A stretch of 64,000 nt of DNA. It comes from M3007 sp965249785 (lineage in GTDB: Bacteria > Bacteroidota > Bacteroidia > Chitinophagales > Saprospiraceae). Below the pieces are notes generated by a model. The model made no database searches and was not told where the DNA came from. It saw only the letters and a list, made by a program, of their open reading frames with translations. The translations under genes and the position numbers were made by a program. The stretch is taken from contig CBDFMU010000012.1 of the NCBI GenBank assembly GCA_965249785.1, positions 62,001 to 126,000 on the forward strand, in the 5' to 3' direction. Each line of letters begins with the position of its first letter. Position 1 is the first letter of the stretch. Positions 42,890 to 50,670 of this stretch are shown in pieces.

Positions 42890-45035
42890 TGATTGCTTTA
42901 CCCGCCAGTTTGCCCGCTTTTTCAATCAATCCAACCAATTCTGTACGGTAGCCGCTGGTATCGTTTTTAGCCGCTGCTTTGGCCCGTTTCAAGGTCTGAT
43001 CATAATTGGCCACACCTTTATATTTAGAGTCGCGCAGCAAAAGACCAAATTCTGCCACCGCCGAAGCCAGTTGAAAATTTTGGCTCTCCGTGTTCTGGCC
43101 GAGCGCGGCAGCATTCAGGCGGTATTCCATCAATTGGCTGGGCCGCTCGCCTTTGGGTTGTTTATAGCGAAGTTGCAACACCAGCAAATCTTCGGCACCA
43201 ACTTGCACGGCGGTGTCGGGTTTGGCTACGACGATTAGGGTGGAATCCAGTTTGTTTCCACTCGGCAGAGATTGTCCAGCGGGAATAATTTCGTACAAAG
43301 CCGTCACGCGGTGGCCTGCGCCGAGTTCGCCGGCATCTTTGGTATCGTCGTGAAAATCTTCGGTGGCCAACATCCGGTTTTCGTAGCCAATGAGGCGATA
43401 CCCAGCTATATGCGCGGGATTGAAATGCAATTGCAATTTCACGTCTTTGGCAATGGCGAATAAGGTGCCGCCAAATTCCTGCACCAGCACTTTTTTTGCC
43501 TCTGCCAAACCATCAATATAGGCGTGGTTGCCATTGCCTTTATCGGCCAGTTGCTGCATTTTTCCATCCTGATAATTGCCCATACCATAGCCCAGCACAG
43601 TGAGATATACACCGCTATTGCGCTCTTTTTCAATGAGTTTTACTAATTCTTCTTCATTACTCACACCCACATTAAAGTCGCCGTCGGTGCAGAGAATCAC
43701 TCGGTTATTACCATTGGGAATAAAATTTTTCAAGGCTATCTGGTAAGCCAATTGAATACCCGCACTGCCGGCCGTACCGCCACCCGCTTGCAGATTATTA
43801 ATAGCATTTTTAATCTTCAATTTATTCGTACCGGGCGTACTTTCCAGTACCGTGCCAGCCGCTCCGGCATACACTACGATGGCCACGCGGTCATTGGGAC
43901 GCAGTTGATCGGTGAGCAAATCCAGCGACTGCTGCACGAGCGGCAGTTTGTTTTCATCATTCATGCTGCCCGATACATCGATTAGGAAAACAAGATTGGC
44001 GGCGGGCAATTGCCCTACATCCATAATTTGCCCTTGCAGGCCAATCATCAACAGTTTGTGTTCCGGTGCCCAAGGGCAGGGAGCCATTTCTGTACTGACT
44101 TCAAAAGGATGCGGGCCAGTCGGTTTTGGATAATTATAATCGAAATAATTGATCATTTCTTCAATACGCACGGCATCGCGGGGTGGTAATTGGTCGTCAT
44201 TAATATAACGACGTAAATTGGCGTAAGAAGCAGCATCTACATCAATAGAAAAGGTGGAAATACTATTAGAAGCGGCGTTTTGAAAGGGGTTTTCGAGGAT
44301 CGTATTATATTGTTCGTCGCTGATGGGTTCGATCAGGGAATCGGGCCTGGATTTAATATCGGCTAATTCCGTCTCATTGGCAGCCTCCTTTGGTGGGATT
44401 GGAGCATTCGCAACTTTGCCACTCAATACTTGCAGTTGCTCTATATCTTGCACGGGAGGCGCAGAGCCATTTACACGAATGCCATCAATGTAGTATTGTG
44501 TGCTAGTACTGCGTGAACCTCTAATGTATACGTCCCCACTAGTGGATCTAGTGGGCAAAGATGCATAAGGGGAAGGTTGGCTATTGGAAGATTTATCAGC
44601 CGTCTTTGCTTTTTTCGATTCTTGACGCGCATTTTTGGATATCCCTGGTGTGGAACCTTTTATAGCAGCTACTACACCTCTTTTGCGTTGTATTCCATAG
44701 CCAGTAACCACTACTTCATCCAGATGCACGCCATCTACCAGCAAAATATTTAATTGATTTACTTGATTCGGCAGTACCTGTACGTTTTCGATGCTAAAAG
44801 GTTCGTATCCAGTATAACTGGCGTTAATTGTGTAAGTACCAGGATCAATTTGTAATTGATACACACCATTTACATCAGTACTAGTACCCTTCGACGGTTG
44901 AGCATTTTTCAGTACCGTAACGACAGCACCAACCAGAAGATTACTGTCGCTGTCCATGACATGGCCAGTCAAAATAGTTTGTGCGACAAGCGGCTGCCCA
45001 AAAGCCAGCCCGAGCAGGAATAGGAATGTTTTCAT
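42876..45035 (-). CDS. VWA-domain protein with SusC-like N-terminal regulatory and plug segments
   Basis: Start at the ATG at 45035 (MKTFLFLLGLAFGQPLVAQ, signal peptide), 719 residues. Residues about 20-100 form a carboxypeptidase-regulatory-like domain (LTGHVMDSDSNLLVGAVVTV...SYTGYEPF). Next come a SusC-type VHLDEVVVTGYGIQRKRG and a short plug-like piece (DVYIRGSRSTSTQYYIDGIR), but no barrel. The rest is a YfbK-type VWA protein: the FSIDVDAASYANLRRYIN...PPRDAVRIEEMINYFDY lead-in, the MIDAS motif LIDVSGSMNDENK, CTDGDFNVG, and a DUF3520-like C-terminus. The VWA part should bind divalent metal and a protein partner in the periplasm or on the surface. Function unknown. Confidence 0.88.
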   Translation of the reverse strand: MKTFLFLLGLAFGQPLVAQTILTGHVMDSDSNLLVGAVVTVLKNAQPSKGTSTDVNGVYQLQIDPGTYTINASYTGYEPFSIENVQVLPNQVNQLNILLVDGVHLDEVVVTGYGIQRKRGVVAAIKGSTPGISKNARQESKKAKTADKSSNSQPSPYASLPTRSTSGDVYIRGSRSTSTQYYIDGIRVNGSAPPVQDIEQLQVLSGKVANAPIPPKEAANETELADIKSRPDSLIEPISDEQYNTILENPFQNAASNSISTFSIDVDAASYANLRRYINDDQLPPRDAVRIEEMINYFDYNYPKPTGPHPFEVSTEMAPCPWAPEHKLLMIGLQGQIMDVGQLPAANLVFLIDVSGSMNDENKLPLVQQSLDLLTDQLRPNDRVAIVVYAGAAGTVLESTPGTNKLKIKNAINNLQAGGGTAGSAGIQLAYQIALKNFIPNGNNRVILCTDGDFNVGVSNEEELVKLIEKERNSGVYLTVLGYGMGNYQDGKMQQLADKGNGNHAYIDGLAEAKKVLVQEFGGTLFAIAKDVKLQLHFNPAHIAGYRLIGYENRMLATEDFHDDTKDAGELGAGHRVTALYEIIPAGQSLPSGNKLDSTLIVVAKPDTAVQVGAEDLLVLQLRYKQPKGERPSQLMEYRLNAAALGQNTESQNFQLASAVAEFGLLLRDSKYKGVANYDQTLKRAKAAAKNDTSGYRTELVGLIEKAGKLAGKAIITRH

Positions 45036-45157
45036 AATGAAAGTAGAATTTGAGTGAACGAAAACAACCGGATGCTCCTGCCAGAAGAAAATGCACAGAA
45101 GCACGTATTTTCTTTTTCAACTTTCTTTCCACTGCGCATTAAACTTCCCCAACCAAC

Positions 45158-45165
45158 TATCTTTG
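45158..45165 (+). promoter_or_regulatory. Bacteroidota -7 element upstream of purH
   Basis: TATCTTTG matches TAnnTTTG exactly. It lies 135 bp before the GTG start of purH, which leaves a leader containing the CTCCCCC repeat. Confidence 0.45.
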
Positions 45166-45193
45166 CGCTTTTCAGGCATTGTTCATCCGTAGA

Positions 45194-45241
45194 GTAAGCC
45201 CCCCTTCCTGCTCCCCCCATAATGGGGGAGGGTAGATTGAG
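45194..45241 (-). repeat. CTCCCCCATT-type dispersed repeat, copy 2 (inverted)
   Basis: The reverse complement of this 48-bp stretch matches 42166-42213. It sits in the purH leader. The two inverted copies bracket the block of two small genes, the remnant and the VWA gene. Confidence 0.75.
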
Positions 45242-45300
45242 AAGAACATAAGATCGTGTTTTTCTAATTCATAATTAATAATTCATAATTCCTTTTACTT

Positions 45301-46839
45301 GTGATTTCCGAAAACAGCATCAAGCAAATCCGTTCTGCGCTCATTTCCGTTTACTCCAAAGACGGCCTCGAACCCATCATCCGCCGTCTGCACGAACTTG
45401 GCGTGGTGTTGTACAGCACCGGCGGCACGCAGGCGTATATCCAGAAACTGGGCATTCCGGTCATCGGCGTGGATACGCTGACGGGCTATCCGAGCATCCT
45501 CGACGGACGGGTGAAGACGCTGCATCCGGCAGTATTCGGGGGCTTGCTGGCGCGTCGCGAACCGGAACATCTGGCGCAGTTGGAACAGTATAATATTCCT
45601 GAAATAGATTGTGTAATCGTAGATTTATATCCTTTTGAGGATACCGTGGCGGCGACCAACGACCCGACGGAAATCATCGAAAAAATAGACATCGGCGGCG
45701 TGTCGCTCATTCGCGCAGCGGCCAAAAACTGGCAGGATGTCGTGGTAGTGGCTTCCAAAGAAGAGTATAAGATGTTCGCCGACCTGCTGAATGAGCAAAA
45801 CGGCGAGTTTTCCTCCTACAATCGCCGCGAATTTGCCCGCCGCGCTTTCAAAGTGACTTCCAATTACGACATCGTCATTTTTAACTGGTTCAATGAAGGC
45901 ACCACGGACATTGCTTTCAAGCATTCCATTCACCGCTCCGATATTTTGCGTTACGGTGAAAATCCGCACCAGTCCGGCGTGTTTTTTGGTGATTTCGACA
46001 AGGTTTTTGATAAATTAAATGGCAAAGCCATTTCCTACAATAACCTCGTAGACATTGACGCGGCAGTGCAACTCATGCGCGAATTTCAGGTCGGCAAGCC
46101 GTGTTTTGCTATCCTGAAACATACCAACGCCTGCGGAATTTCCCGTCGGCATACGCTGCACGAAGCCTGGGAAGCGGCCCTGGCTTGTGATCCGACCTCG
46201 GCTTTTGGCGGCGTTTTTATCTGCAATACTTCGGTAGATATGGTCACGGCGCAAGCGATTAATAAACTGTTCTACGAAGTACTCATTGCGCCTGATTTCG
46301 AGCCGGGTGCGTTGGAACTCTTGCGCAAAAAAGAACAACGTATTTTGTTGAAAGTCAAGAGTTACGACGTACAAGCCCGTAGTTTTCGCAGCCTCTTAAA
46401 TGGCGTAGTGGAACAAGATGCCGACTTGAAAACCGAGACCGAAGCCGACCTGAAAACAGTTACCAATCGTACGCCAACGCCCCGGGAAGTCGGCGAAATG
46501 ATCTTTGCGGCGAAATGCGTGAAGCACCTGAAATCCAACGCCATTGCGCTGGTGAAAGATCGCCAACTCATCGGCATGGGCTGCGGGCAGCCTTCCCGCG
46601 TCGATGCACTGCGTCAGGCGATTGCGAAGGCCCAGGCCTTTGGTTTTGATCTAAACGGCGCGGTGATGGCCTCCGATGCTTTCTTCCCGTTCCCGGACTG
46701 TGTGCAGATCGCCCATGAAGCGGGCATTACGGCGGTCATTCAGCCGGGCGGCTCCATGAAGGACCAGGATTCTATTAATGCTTGTAATGAGTTAGGCATG
46801 GCGATGGTGATGACTGGGGTACGACATTTCCGGCATTGA
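45301..46839 (+). CDS. purH: Bifunctional AICAR transformylase / IMP cyclohydrolase
   Basis: A 512-residue PurH starting at GTG. The N-terminal MGS-like IMP cyclohydrolase domain has ALISVYSKDGLEPI, LYSTGGTQAYIQ and DGRVKTLHPAVFGGLLARR. The C-terminal transformylase domain has LRYGENPHQSGVFFG, FAILKHTNACGISR, CDPTSAFGGVF and SDAFFPFPDCVQIAHEAGI...IQPGGSMKDQDSI. It catalyses the last two steps of purine synthesis, AICAR to FAICAR to IMP, in the cytoplasm. Full length. There is no other pur gene in the window. Confidence 0.97.
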   Translation: MISENSIKQIRSALISVYSKDGLEPIIRRLHELGVVLYSTGGTQAYIQKLGIPVIGVDTLTGYPSILDGRVKTLHPAVFGGLLARREPEHLAQLEQYNIPEIDCVIVDLYPFEDTVAATNDPTEIIEKIDIGGVSLIRAAAKNWQDVVVVASKEEYKMFADLLNEQNGEFSSYNRREFARRAFKVTSNYDIVIFNWFNEGTTDIAFKHSIHRSDILRYGENPHQSGVFFGDFDKVFDKLNGKAISYNNLVDIDAAVQLMREFQVGKPCFAILKHTNACGISRRHTLHEAWEAALACDPTSAFGGVFICNTSVDMVTAQAINKLFYEVLIAPDFEPGALELLRKKEQRILLKVKSYDVQARSFRSLLNGVVEQDADLKTETEADLKTVTNRTPTPREVGEMIFAAKCVKHLKSNAIALVKDRQLIGMGCGQPSRVDALRQAIAKAQAFGFDLNGAVMASDAFFPFPDCVQIAHEAGITAVIQPGGSMKDQDSINACNELGMAMVMTGVRHFRH

Positions 46840-46854
46840 GTCCTTAATAAAGAT

Positions 46855-46862
46855 TAACTTTG
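46855..46862 (+). promoter_or_regulatory. Promoter of the small-protein/HNH pair
   Basis: TAACTTTG matches TAnnTTTG exactly, and a TTG at 46836-46838 lies 16 bp upstream. It ends 16 bp before the ATG at 46879, so the pair has its own promoter, distinct from purH. Confidence 0.55.
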
Positions 46863-46878
46863 TCAAAAAATCAGGGTC

Positions 46879-47118
46879 ATGGCCACAGCAATGGTTGCTT
46901 TTGATGAAATAACCGATTTATTGGTTAGTATTTCTCCGGAAAAACTGGTCAATTATCGCGCTTCGGACAACCTTCAACAGCGATACGAAGAATTGGTCGG
47001 AAAGGCGAAAGAGGGGCTTCTCTCCACTGTCGAACAAGAGGAATTGGATACTATTCTGGTGATCAACCAGATCCTTTATCTCGCCAAGGTAAAGGCATTA
47101 CGTTTGGCAGCGTCATGA
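46879..47118 (+). CDS. Small hypothetical protein paired with HNH endonuclease
   Basis: A 79-residue acidic, all-helical-looking protein (MATAMVAFDEITDLLVSISP...NLQQRYEELVGKAKEGLLST...QILYLAKVKALRLAAS). The YEELVGKAKEGLLSTVEQEEL part is of a type often found just before HNH or PIN genes, and looks antitoxin-like. Its TGA overlaps the ATG of the HNH gene (ATGA), so the two are translationally coupled. I infer a partner or inhibitor role; no DNA-binding motif is evident. Confidence 0.75.
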   Translation: MATAMVAFDEITDLLVSISPEKLVNYRASDNLQQRYEELVGKAKEGLLSTVEQEELDTILVINQILYLAKVKALRLAAS

Positions 47119-47528
47119 GCAAGAAAATACCAGAGCGATTAAGGATATTGACGGCTGAACGAGCGGGTTTCAGGTGTGAATATTGTCGCATTCCTGATAT
47201 AGGAGCGGGTATCTCCTTCCACTCCGACCATATCCTGGCAAGTAAACATGGTGGCTTAACTGTTTTGGAAAATTTGGCTTACTGCTGTCCGGAATGTAAT
47301 CTTTTCAAAGGGACTGATTTCGCCACTTTCCTTTCTGGCATTGAAGATGCTGTTCGGTTTTTCAATCCCCGCAAGGATGAATGGTCGGAACATTTTGTAA
47401 ACGTTGATGGATTAATTCAGCCTCGAACCGAAATAGGGCGGGCTACTATCGTTATATTTCAGATTAACAATCTCAGTAGGGTTCTTACTCGCCAGCAGTT
47501 AATGGCGGTGGGTTTGTATGCTTGGTAA
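47115..47528 (+). CDS. HNH endonuclease
   Basis: A 137-residue HNH-fold nuclease. A zinc-type CxxC (GFRCEYCRIP) is followed by SFHSDHILASKHGG with the DH of the metal site, then NLAYCCPECNLFKGTDF with the Asn and a second CxxCN. These are the standard Cys4-HNH residues. It may act as a free-standing homing, defence or toxin nuclease. The coupled 79-residue protein upstream is the natural partner. The C-terminal tail (RATIVIFQINNLSRVLTRQQ) is typical of this bacterial subfamily. Confidence 0.9.
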   Translation: MSKKIPERLRILTAERAGFRCEYCRIPDIGAGISFHSDHILASKHGGLTVLENLAYCCPECNLFKGTDFATFLSGIEDAVRFFNPRKDEWSEHFVNVDGLIQPRTEIGRATIVIFQINNLSRVLTRQQLMAVGLYAW

Positions 47529-47624
47529 GAAAGTAATCCTTAACCTTATCCAGGATGACAACATGGAGCGGGAATATTGAACTCACTTATTATTTGCTTA
47601 TTTATAAAGAGGAAGAGCGACCTA

Positions 47625-49100
47625 TTATTTACCCACTACAACAATATTCTCCGTATTATTTTTATAATTAATAAGCCGGTCAGCCATACCATTAAAAATA
47701 AAATAGTGGAACGGTAAAACACTATACCAGTATAACCTGCCGAATAGTCCTATGGGTCTAAATGTGGCTATTTGTTGTAAATAATAGTCGTTTTCTTTTT
47801 GGACAACTTTAAATTCCAGCCAGGCCTCGCCGGGAAGTTTCATTTCTGCATAGAGCAGCAATCGCTTATTCTTCTTATCTGCTGCCAATACACGCCAAAA
47901 ATCTAATGTATCTCCATTATAAATATTCAAATTATTGGTTCTGCCTCTTCTCAAACCAACGCCACCAAAAAGTTTATCTATAAAACCGCGTGTTCTCCAC
48001 AACCAATCCCCATAATACCAGCCGCGGCTTCCACCAATAGCCCAAATATTTTCTACTACTTGATCTACATTAGTAGTAATAAGTTTCATTTTTTCATCCG
48101 TGTAACATCCGTGCGTAGGTACATTAATATGTTCAATTAAAGTACTGGCCCTGAAACTGGAAATCAAGGAATCTTTCCAACTGGACACTACATCATTCTG
48201 CTCAATTTTCTGGAAGGCTAAACTGACGGCTTCTTTATAACCAAGCAGATGGTTGTTTATTAATTTATTCAAACTATTATCTTTCGCTACTACTTCTACT
48301 TTCATGCTGTTGACGAGATTTACAGCAAGTTTATAGGAAGTACTAGTGATAAAATAAAGCCAGTAAGACGAAATCTTCGGACTCATTACCGGAACAGTAA
48401 AAATATGCCTTTTCAAGCCGCGTACTTCGGCAAAACCAAGTAGCATCTGTTTGTAAGTCAACACATCAGGGCCGCCTATATCATAGGATTTATTAAAAGT
48501 TTCTTCTTTTAGTAAAACGCCAATAAGATATTCCAATACATTTCTGATTGCAATGGGTTGAATTCTAGTATTTACCCATTTTGGCGCGATCATTACGGGT
48601 AGTTTTTCTGCCAGATCGCGTATAATTTCAAAGGACGCACTGCCCGAACCAACGATAATGCCCGCTTTTAGGGAAGTTGTGGCAATTCCGCTGGTACGTA
48701 AAATATCATCTACATTTTTTCTGGAAGACAAATGTTTGGATAGTTTTTCTTCATTCGTAATGCCGCCCAGATAAATGATTTGTTTCGCTTTGGCCTGTTT
48801 CACCAGTTTTATGAAATTATTCGCTGATAATGCTTCCAGTTTTTCAAAATTCTCTACATTGTCACTCATCGAGTGAATCAGATAATAAGCGGCATCAATT
48901 TCTGGAAGCGCATCATCCAGGGCGATGTCTTTGGTAAAATCTATTTCCAGGACGGAGATTTTAGGATCGGCATAAATACCTTCTGTCGGAAATCTTCCTT
49001 TATCGCGCACACAACAAATCACTTCATGCCCTTGCGCGAGCAGCAATGGTAAAAGTCTTTTTCCAATGTATCCGTTCGCGCCGGTTAGTAGTATTTTCAT
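47625..49100 (-). CDS. SDR family NAD(P)-binding oxidoreductase with DUF2867-like C-terminus
   Basis: A 491-residue protein. The first roughly 300 residues are an atypical SDR: KILLTGANGYIGKRLLPLLL (nucleotide motif GxxGxxG), ALPEIDAAYYLIHSMSDN and IIYLGGITNE. The C-terminal roughly 170 residues (NVDQVVENIWAIGGSRGWYYGDWLWRTRGF...LFGRLYWYSVLPFHYFIF) match the DUF2867 domain usually fused to it. Probably cytoplasmic, substrate unknown. The gene is AT-rich relative to purH and nth on either side. A long intergenic repeat copy begins about 30 bp upstream. Confidence 0.88.
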   Translation of the reverse strand: MKILLTGANGYIGKRLLPLLLAQGHEVICCVRDKGRFPTEGIYADPKISVLEIDFTKDIALDDALPEIDAAYYLIHSMSDNVENFEKLEALSANNFIKLVKQAKAKQIIYLGGITNEEKLSKHLSSRKNVDDILRTSGIATTSLKAGIIVGSGSASFEIIRDLAEKLPVMIAPKWVNTRIQPIAIRNVLEYLIGVLLKEETFNKSYDIGGPDVLTYKQMLLGFAEVRGLKRHIFTVPVMSPKISSYWLYFITSTSYKLAVNLVNSMKVEVVAKDNSLNKLINNHLLGYKEAVSLAFQKIEQNDVVSSWKDSLISSFRASTLIEHINVPTHGCYTDEKMKLITTNVDQVVENIWAIGGSRGWYYGDWLWRTRGFIDKLFGGVGLRRGRTNNLNIYNGDTLDFWRVLAADKKNKRLLLYAEMKLPGEAWLEFKVVQKENDYYLQQIATFRPIGLFGRLYWYSVLPFHYFIFNGMADRLINYKNNTENIVVVGK

Positions 49101-49130
49101 TAATCAAGTTTGCGTTCTAGTAAAAGTGGA

Positions 49131-49220
49131 GAGGTTGAGAATGTTGAGACGGGTTGAGTTATTGATTGAGAATACTTTATGTCTGGTCTTCGTGCAAAAC
49201 CATTTTGCGTTAAATATAGC
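49131..49220 (+). repeat. Long intergenic repeat, copy B
   Basis: About 80 bp nearly identical to 5334-5420, in the same orientation and 44 kb away. It also starts with the GTTGAGAATGTTGAGA word array. Confidence 0.8.
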
Positions 49221-49351
49221 TGAAAGGAGAAAAGGTTAACGTGGGTGGTTAAAGAAGGTTAGAAAAATATCAGGCCACCAGCAATTCGTATCAGTGAAGT
49301 CGTCGCTGCAATTCTTCCAAAATCCCTATTTTGCGCCAAAACACGCACGCA

Positions 49352-50014
49352 GTGAAATACGTACCTGATCCAACCCCCGAACTGCTCGCCAAAGCCACTG
49401 GCATCCAGCGCATTCTCAACGAAATATACCCAAAGCCGCCTATTCCCCTGAAACACCACAGTCCTTACACATTGCTGGTCGCCGTAGTGCTATCGGCGCG
49501 CAACACCGATGTCTGCGTCAACAGGGTTACGCCAAAACTTTTTGCCCTGGCCGATACGCCAAAGCGGATGATGCATGTACCCATCGAGGCCATTCAAAAG
49601 GCAATTGATATTTGCGGATTATCAGAACCTAAGGCTAAGGCAATCAAGGGGTTATCAAAGATATTGGTAGAAGAATATGGCGGTGAAGTGCCGCAAGATT
49701 TTGAAGCCCTGGAAACTTTACCGGGGGTAGGGCATAAGACGGCTTCGGTGGTGATGGCGCAGGCGTTCGACGTTCCGGCTTTCGCGGTGGACACGCATGT
49801 TTTTCGGCTGGCGGCGCGTTGGGGACTCAGCGACGGCAAGAATGTGGTGAAAACCGAGGCAGATTTGAAAGCTGTTTTCCCAGAAAAAGACTGGAATAAA
49901 CTTCATTTGCAATTCATCTATTTCGGGCGCGAGTACTGTACTGCGCTTCGGCACGTGCCATCCAGGTGTCCGATTTGCTCTATTTACGGGGTGCCGCGTA
50001 ACACCAATTCCTGA
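49352..50014 (+). CDS. nth: Endonuclease III (DNA glycosylase/AP lyase)
   Basis: HhH-GPD glycosylase. LLVAVVLSARNTDVCVNRVTP carries the lesion-pocket segment. The helix-hairpin-helix is LPGVGHKTASVV with the catalytic Lys, and the catalytic Asp lies in FAVDTHVFRLAARWG. It removes oxidised pyrimidines and nicks the abasic site in base excision repair. No ATG is available: the choice is GTG at 49352 (used) or TTG at 49331. The C-terminal Fe-S motif is unusual (CTALRHVPSRCPIC): three cysteines are seen instead of four, and the protein stops soon after, inside a 24-bp inverted repeat. Confidence 0.92.
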   Translation: MKYVPDPTPELLAKATGIQRILNEIYPKPPIPLKHHSPYTLLVAVVLSARNTDVCVNRVTPKLFALADTPKRMMHVPIEAIQKAIDICGLSEPKAKAIKGLSKILVEEYGGEVPQDFEALETLPGVGHKTASVVMAQAFDVPAFAVDTHVFRLAARWGLSDGKNVVKTEADLKAVFPEKDWNKLHLQFIYFGREYCTALRHVPSRCPICSIYGVPRNTNS

Positions 50015-50057
50015 TTGGCGACAAGATTTTTATTCGCCAATCAGGAATTGGCGTTAC
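49998..50057. terminator. 24-bp inverted repeat between convergent genes, overlapping both stops
   Basis: Arm 49998-50021 pairs with 50034-50057 with one mismatch, around a 12-nt loop. It contains the nth stop (50012-50014) and the stop of the minus-strand gene (50054-50056). It could terminate transcription from both sides, but there is no T tract outside the arms, so it may be an inserted palindromic repeat. Confidence 0.7.
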
Positions 50058-50542
50058 TTCTCGCAGCGTCGCCAGGCGGCACCAGCTATCTTCCGAGCAA
50101 ACTCTATTTCCGGCTTAATTGGTTGATTCAGTGGTTGATGTAAACTATTATTTAAAATACTGTCTGCCTGTGCGAACTCGCCCTTGCTGATGGCTAGTTC
50201 TATGTTGAATTGGTTTTGTTCGCGAAATTGCCGAAAAGTCTCCGTCTCCAAATTCTTTGGGCGAATAAATAAATAACATACGAGCAGTCCCACAATAGTG
50301 CCGATCATACCCACAAAAAGCAGGGATTTGAAGCCAAAACCGCCTTTTTGCAGGCGTAGGGACGCATAGTCGTGCTGCAACGCATGGGTTTCTTCCTGCA
50401 AAGTTTTGCTTTGTGCCTGGGCTTGATCACGTTCTTGAACATACTTCTGAGCGCGGTGTTCGGCATCCGCGAAAGCACGTTCCAAAGCGGTCAAGCGTTC
50501 TCGGGCATCGGTGGGCCATTGTTCTGGCGAATCTGTTTCCAT
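50054..50542 (-). CDS. Hypothetical membrane-anchored coiled-coil protein
   Basis: From the ATG at 50542 (METDSPEQWPTDARERLTAL), 162 residues. Residues about 10-65 form a long, charged coiled coil (ERAFADAEHRAQKYVQERDQ...). One transmembrane segment follows (LLFVGMIGTIVGLLVCYLFI), and then a roughly 65-residue extracytoplasmic or cytoplasmic tail (QADSILNNSLHQPLNQPIK). In-frame codons upstream give a long hydrophobic leader that I discount. The family is not recognised. Confidence 0.68.
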   Translation of the reverse strand: METDSPEQWPTDARERLTALERAFADAEHRAQKYVQERDQAQAQSKTLQEETHALQHDYASLRLQKGGFGFKSLLFVGMIGTIVGLLVCYLFIRPKNLETETFRQFREQNQFNIELAISKGEFAQADSILNNSLHQPLNQPIKPEIEFARKIAGAAWRRCEK

Positions 50543-50613
50543 TTTTTCGTTTTTACAGCATAAATGTAGTCCGATTATACTCAATACAAAGTGGTTTTGA
50601 ATAGAGAACGAAT

Positions 50614-50668
50614 GCAAATTGCTGATTATCAAACCAATAACCAATTAACTAATAACCAGTAACTACTT
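50614..50668 (+). repeat. CAATAACCAATTA-word repeat, copy 1
   Basis: 55 bp that match 52437-52491 at most positions (both with GCTGATTA, CAAACCAATAACCAATT and TAACTACTT). It ends 2 bp before the bshB1 start. Shorter reverse copies occur near 13200 and 63941. Confidence 0.72.
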
Positions 50669-50670
50669 GC

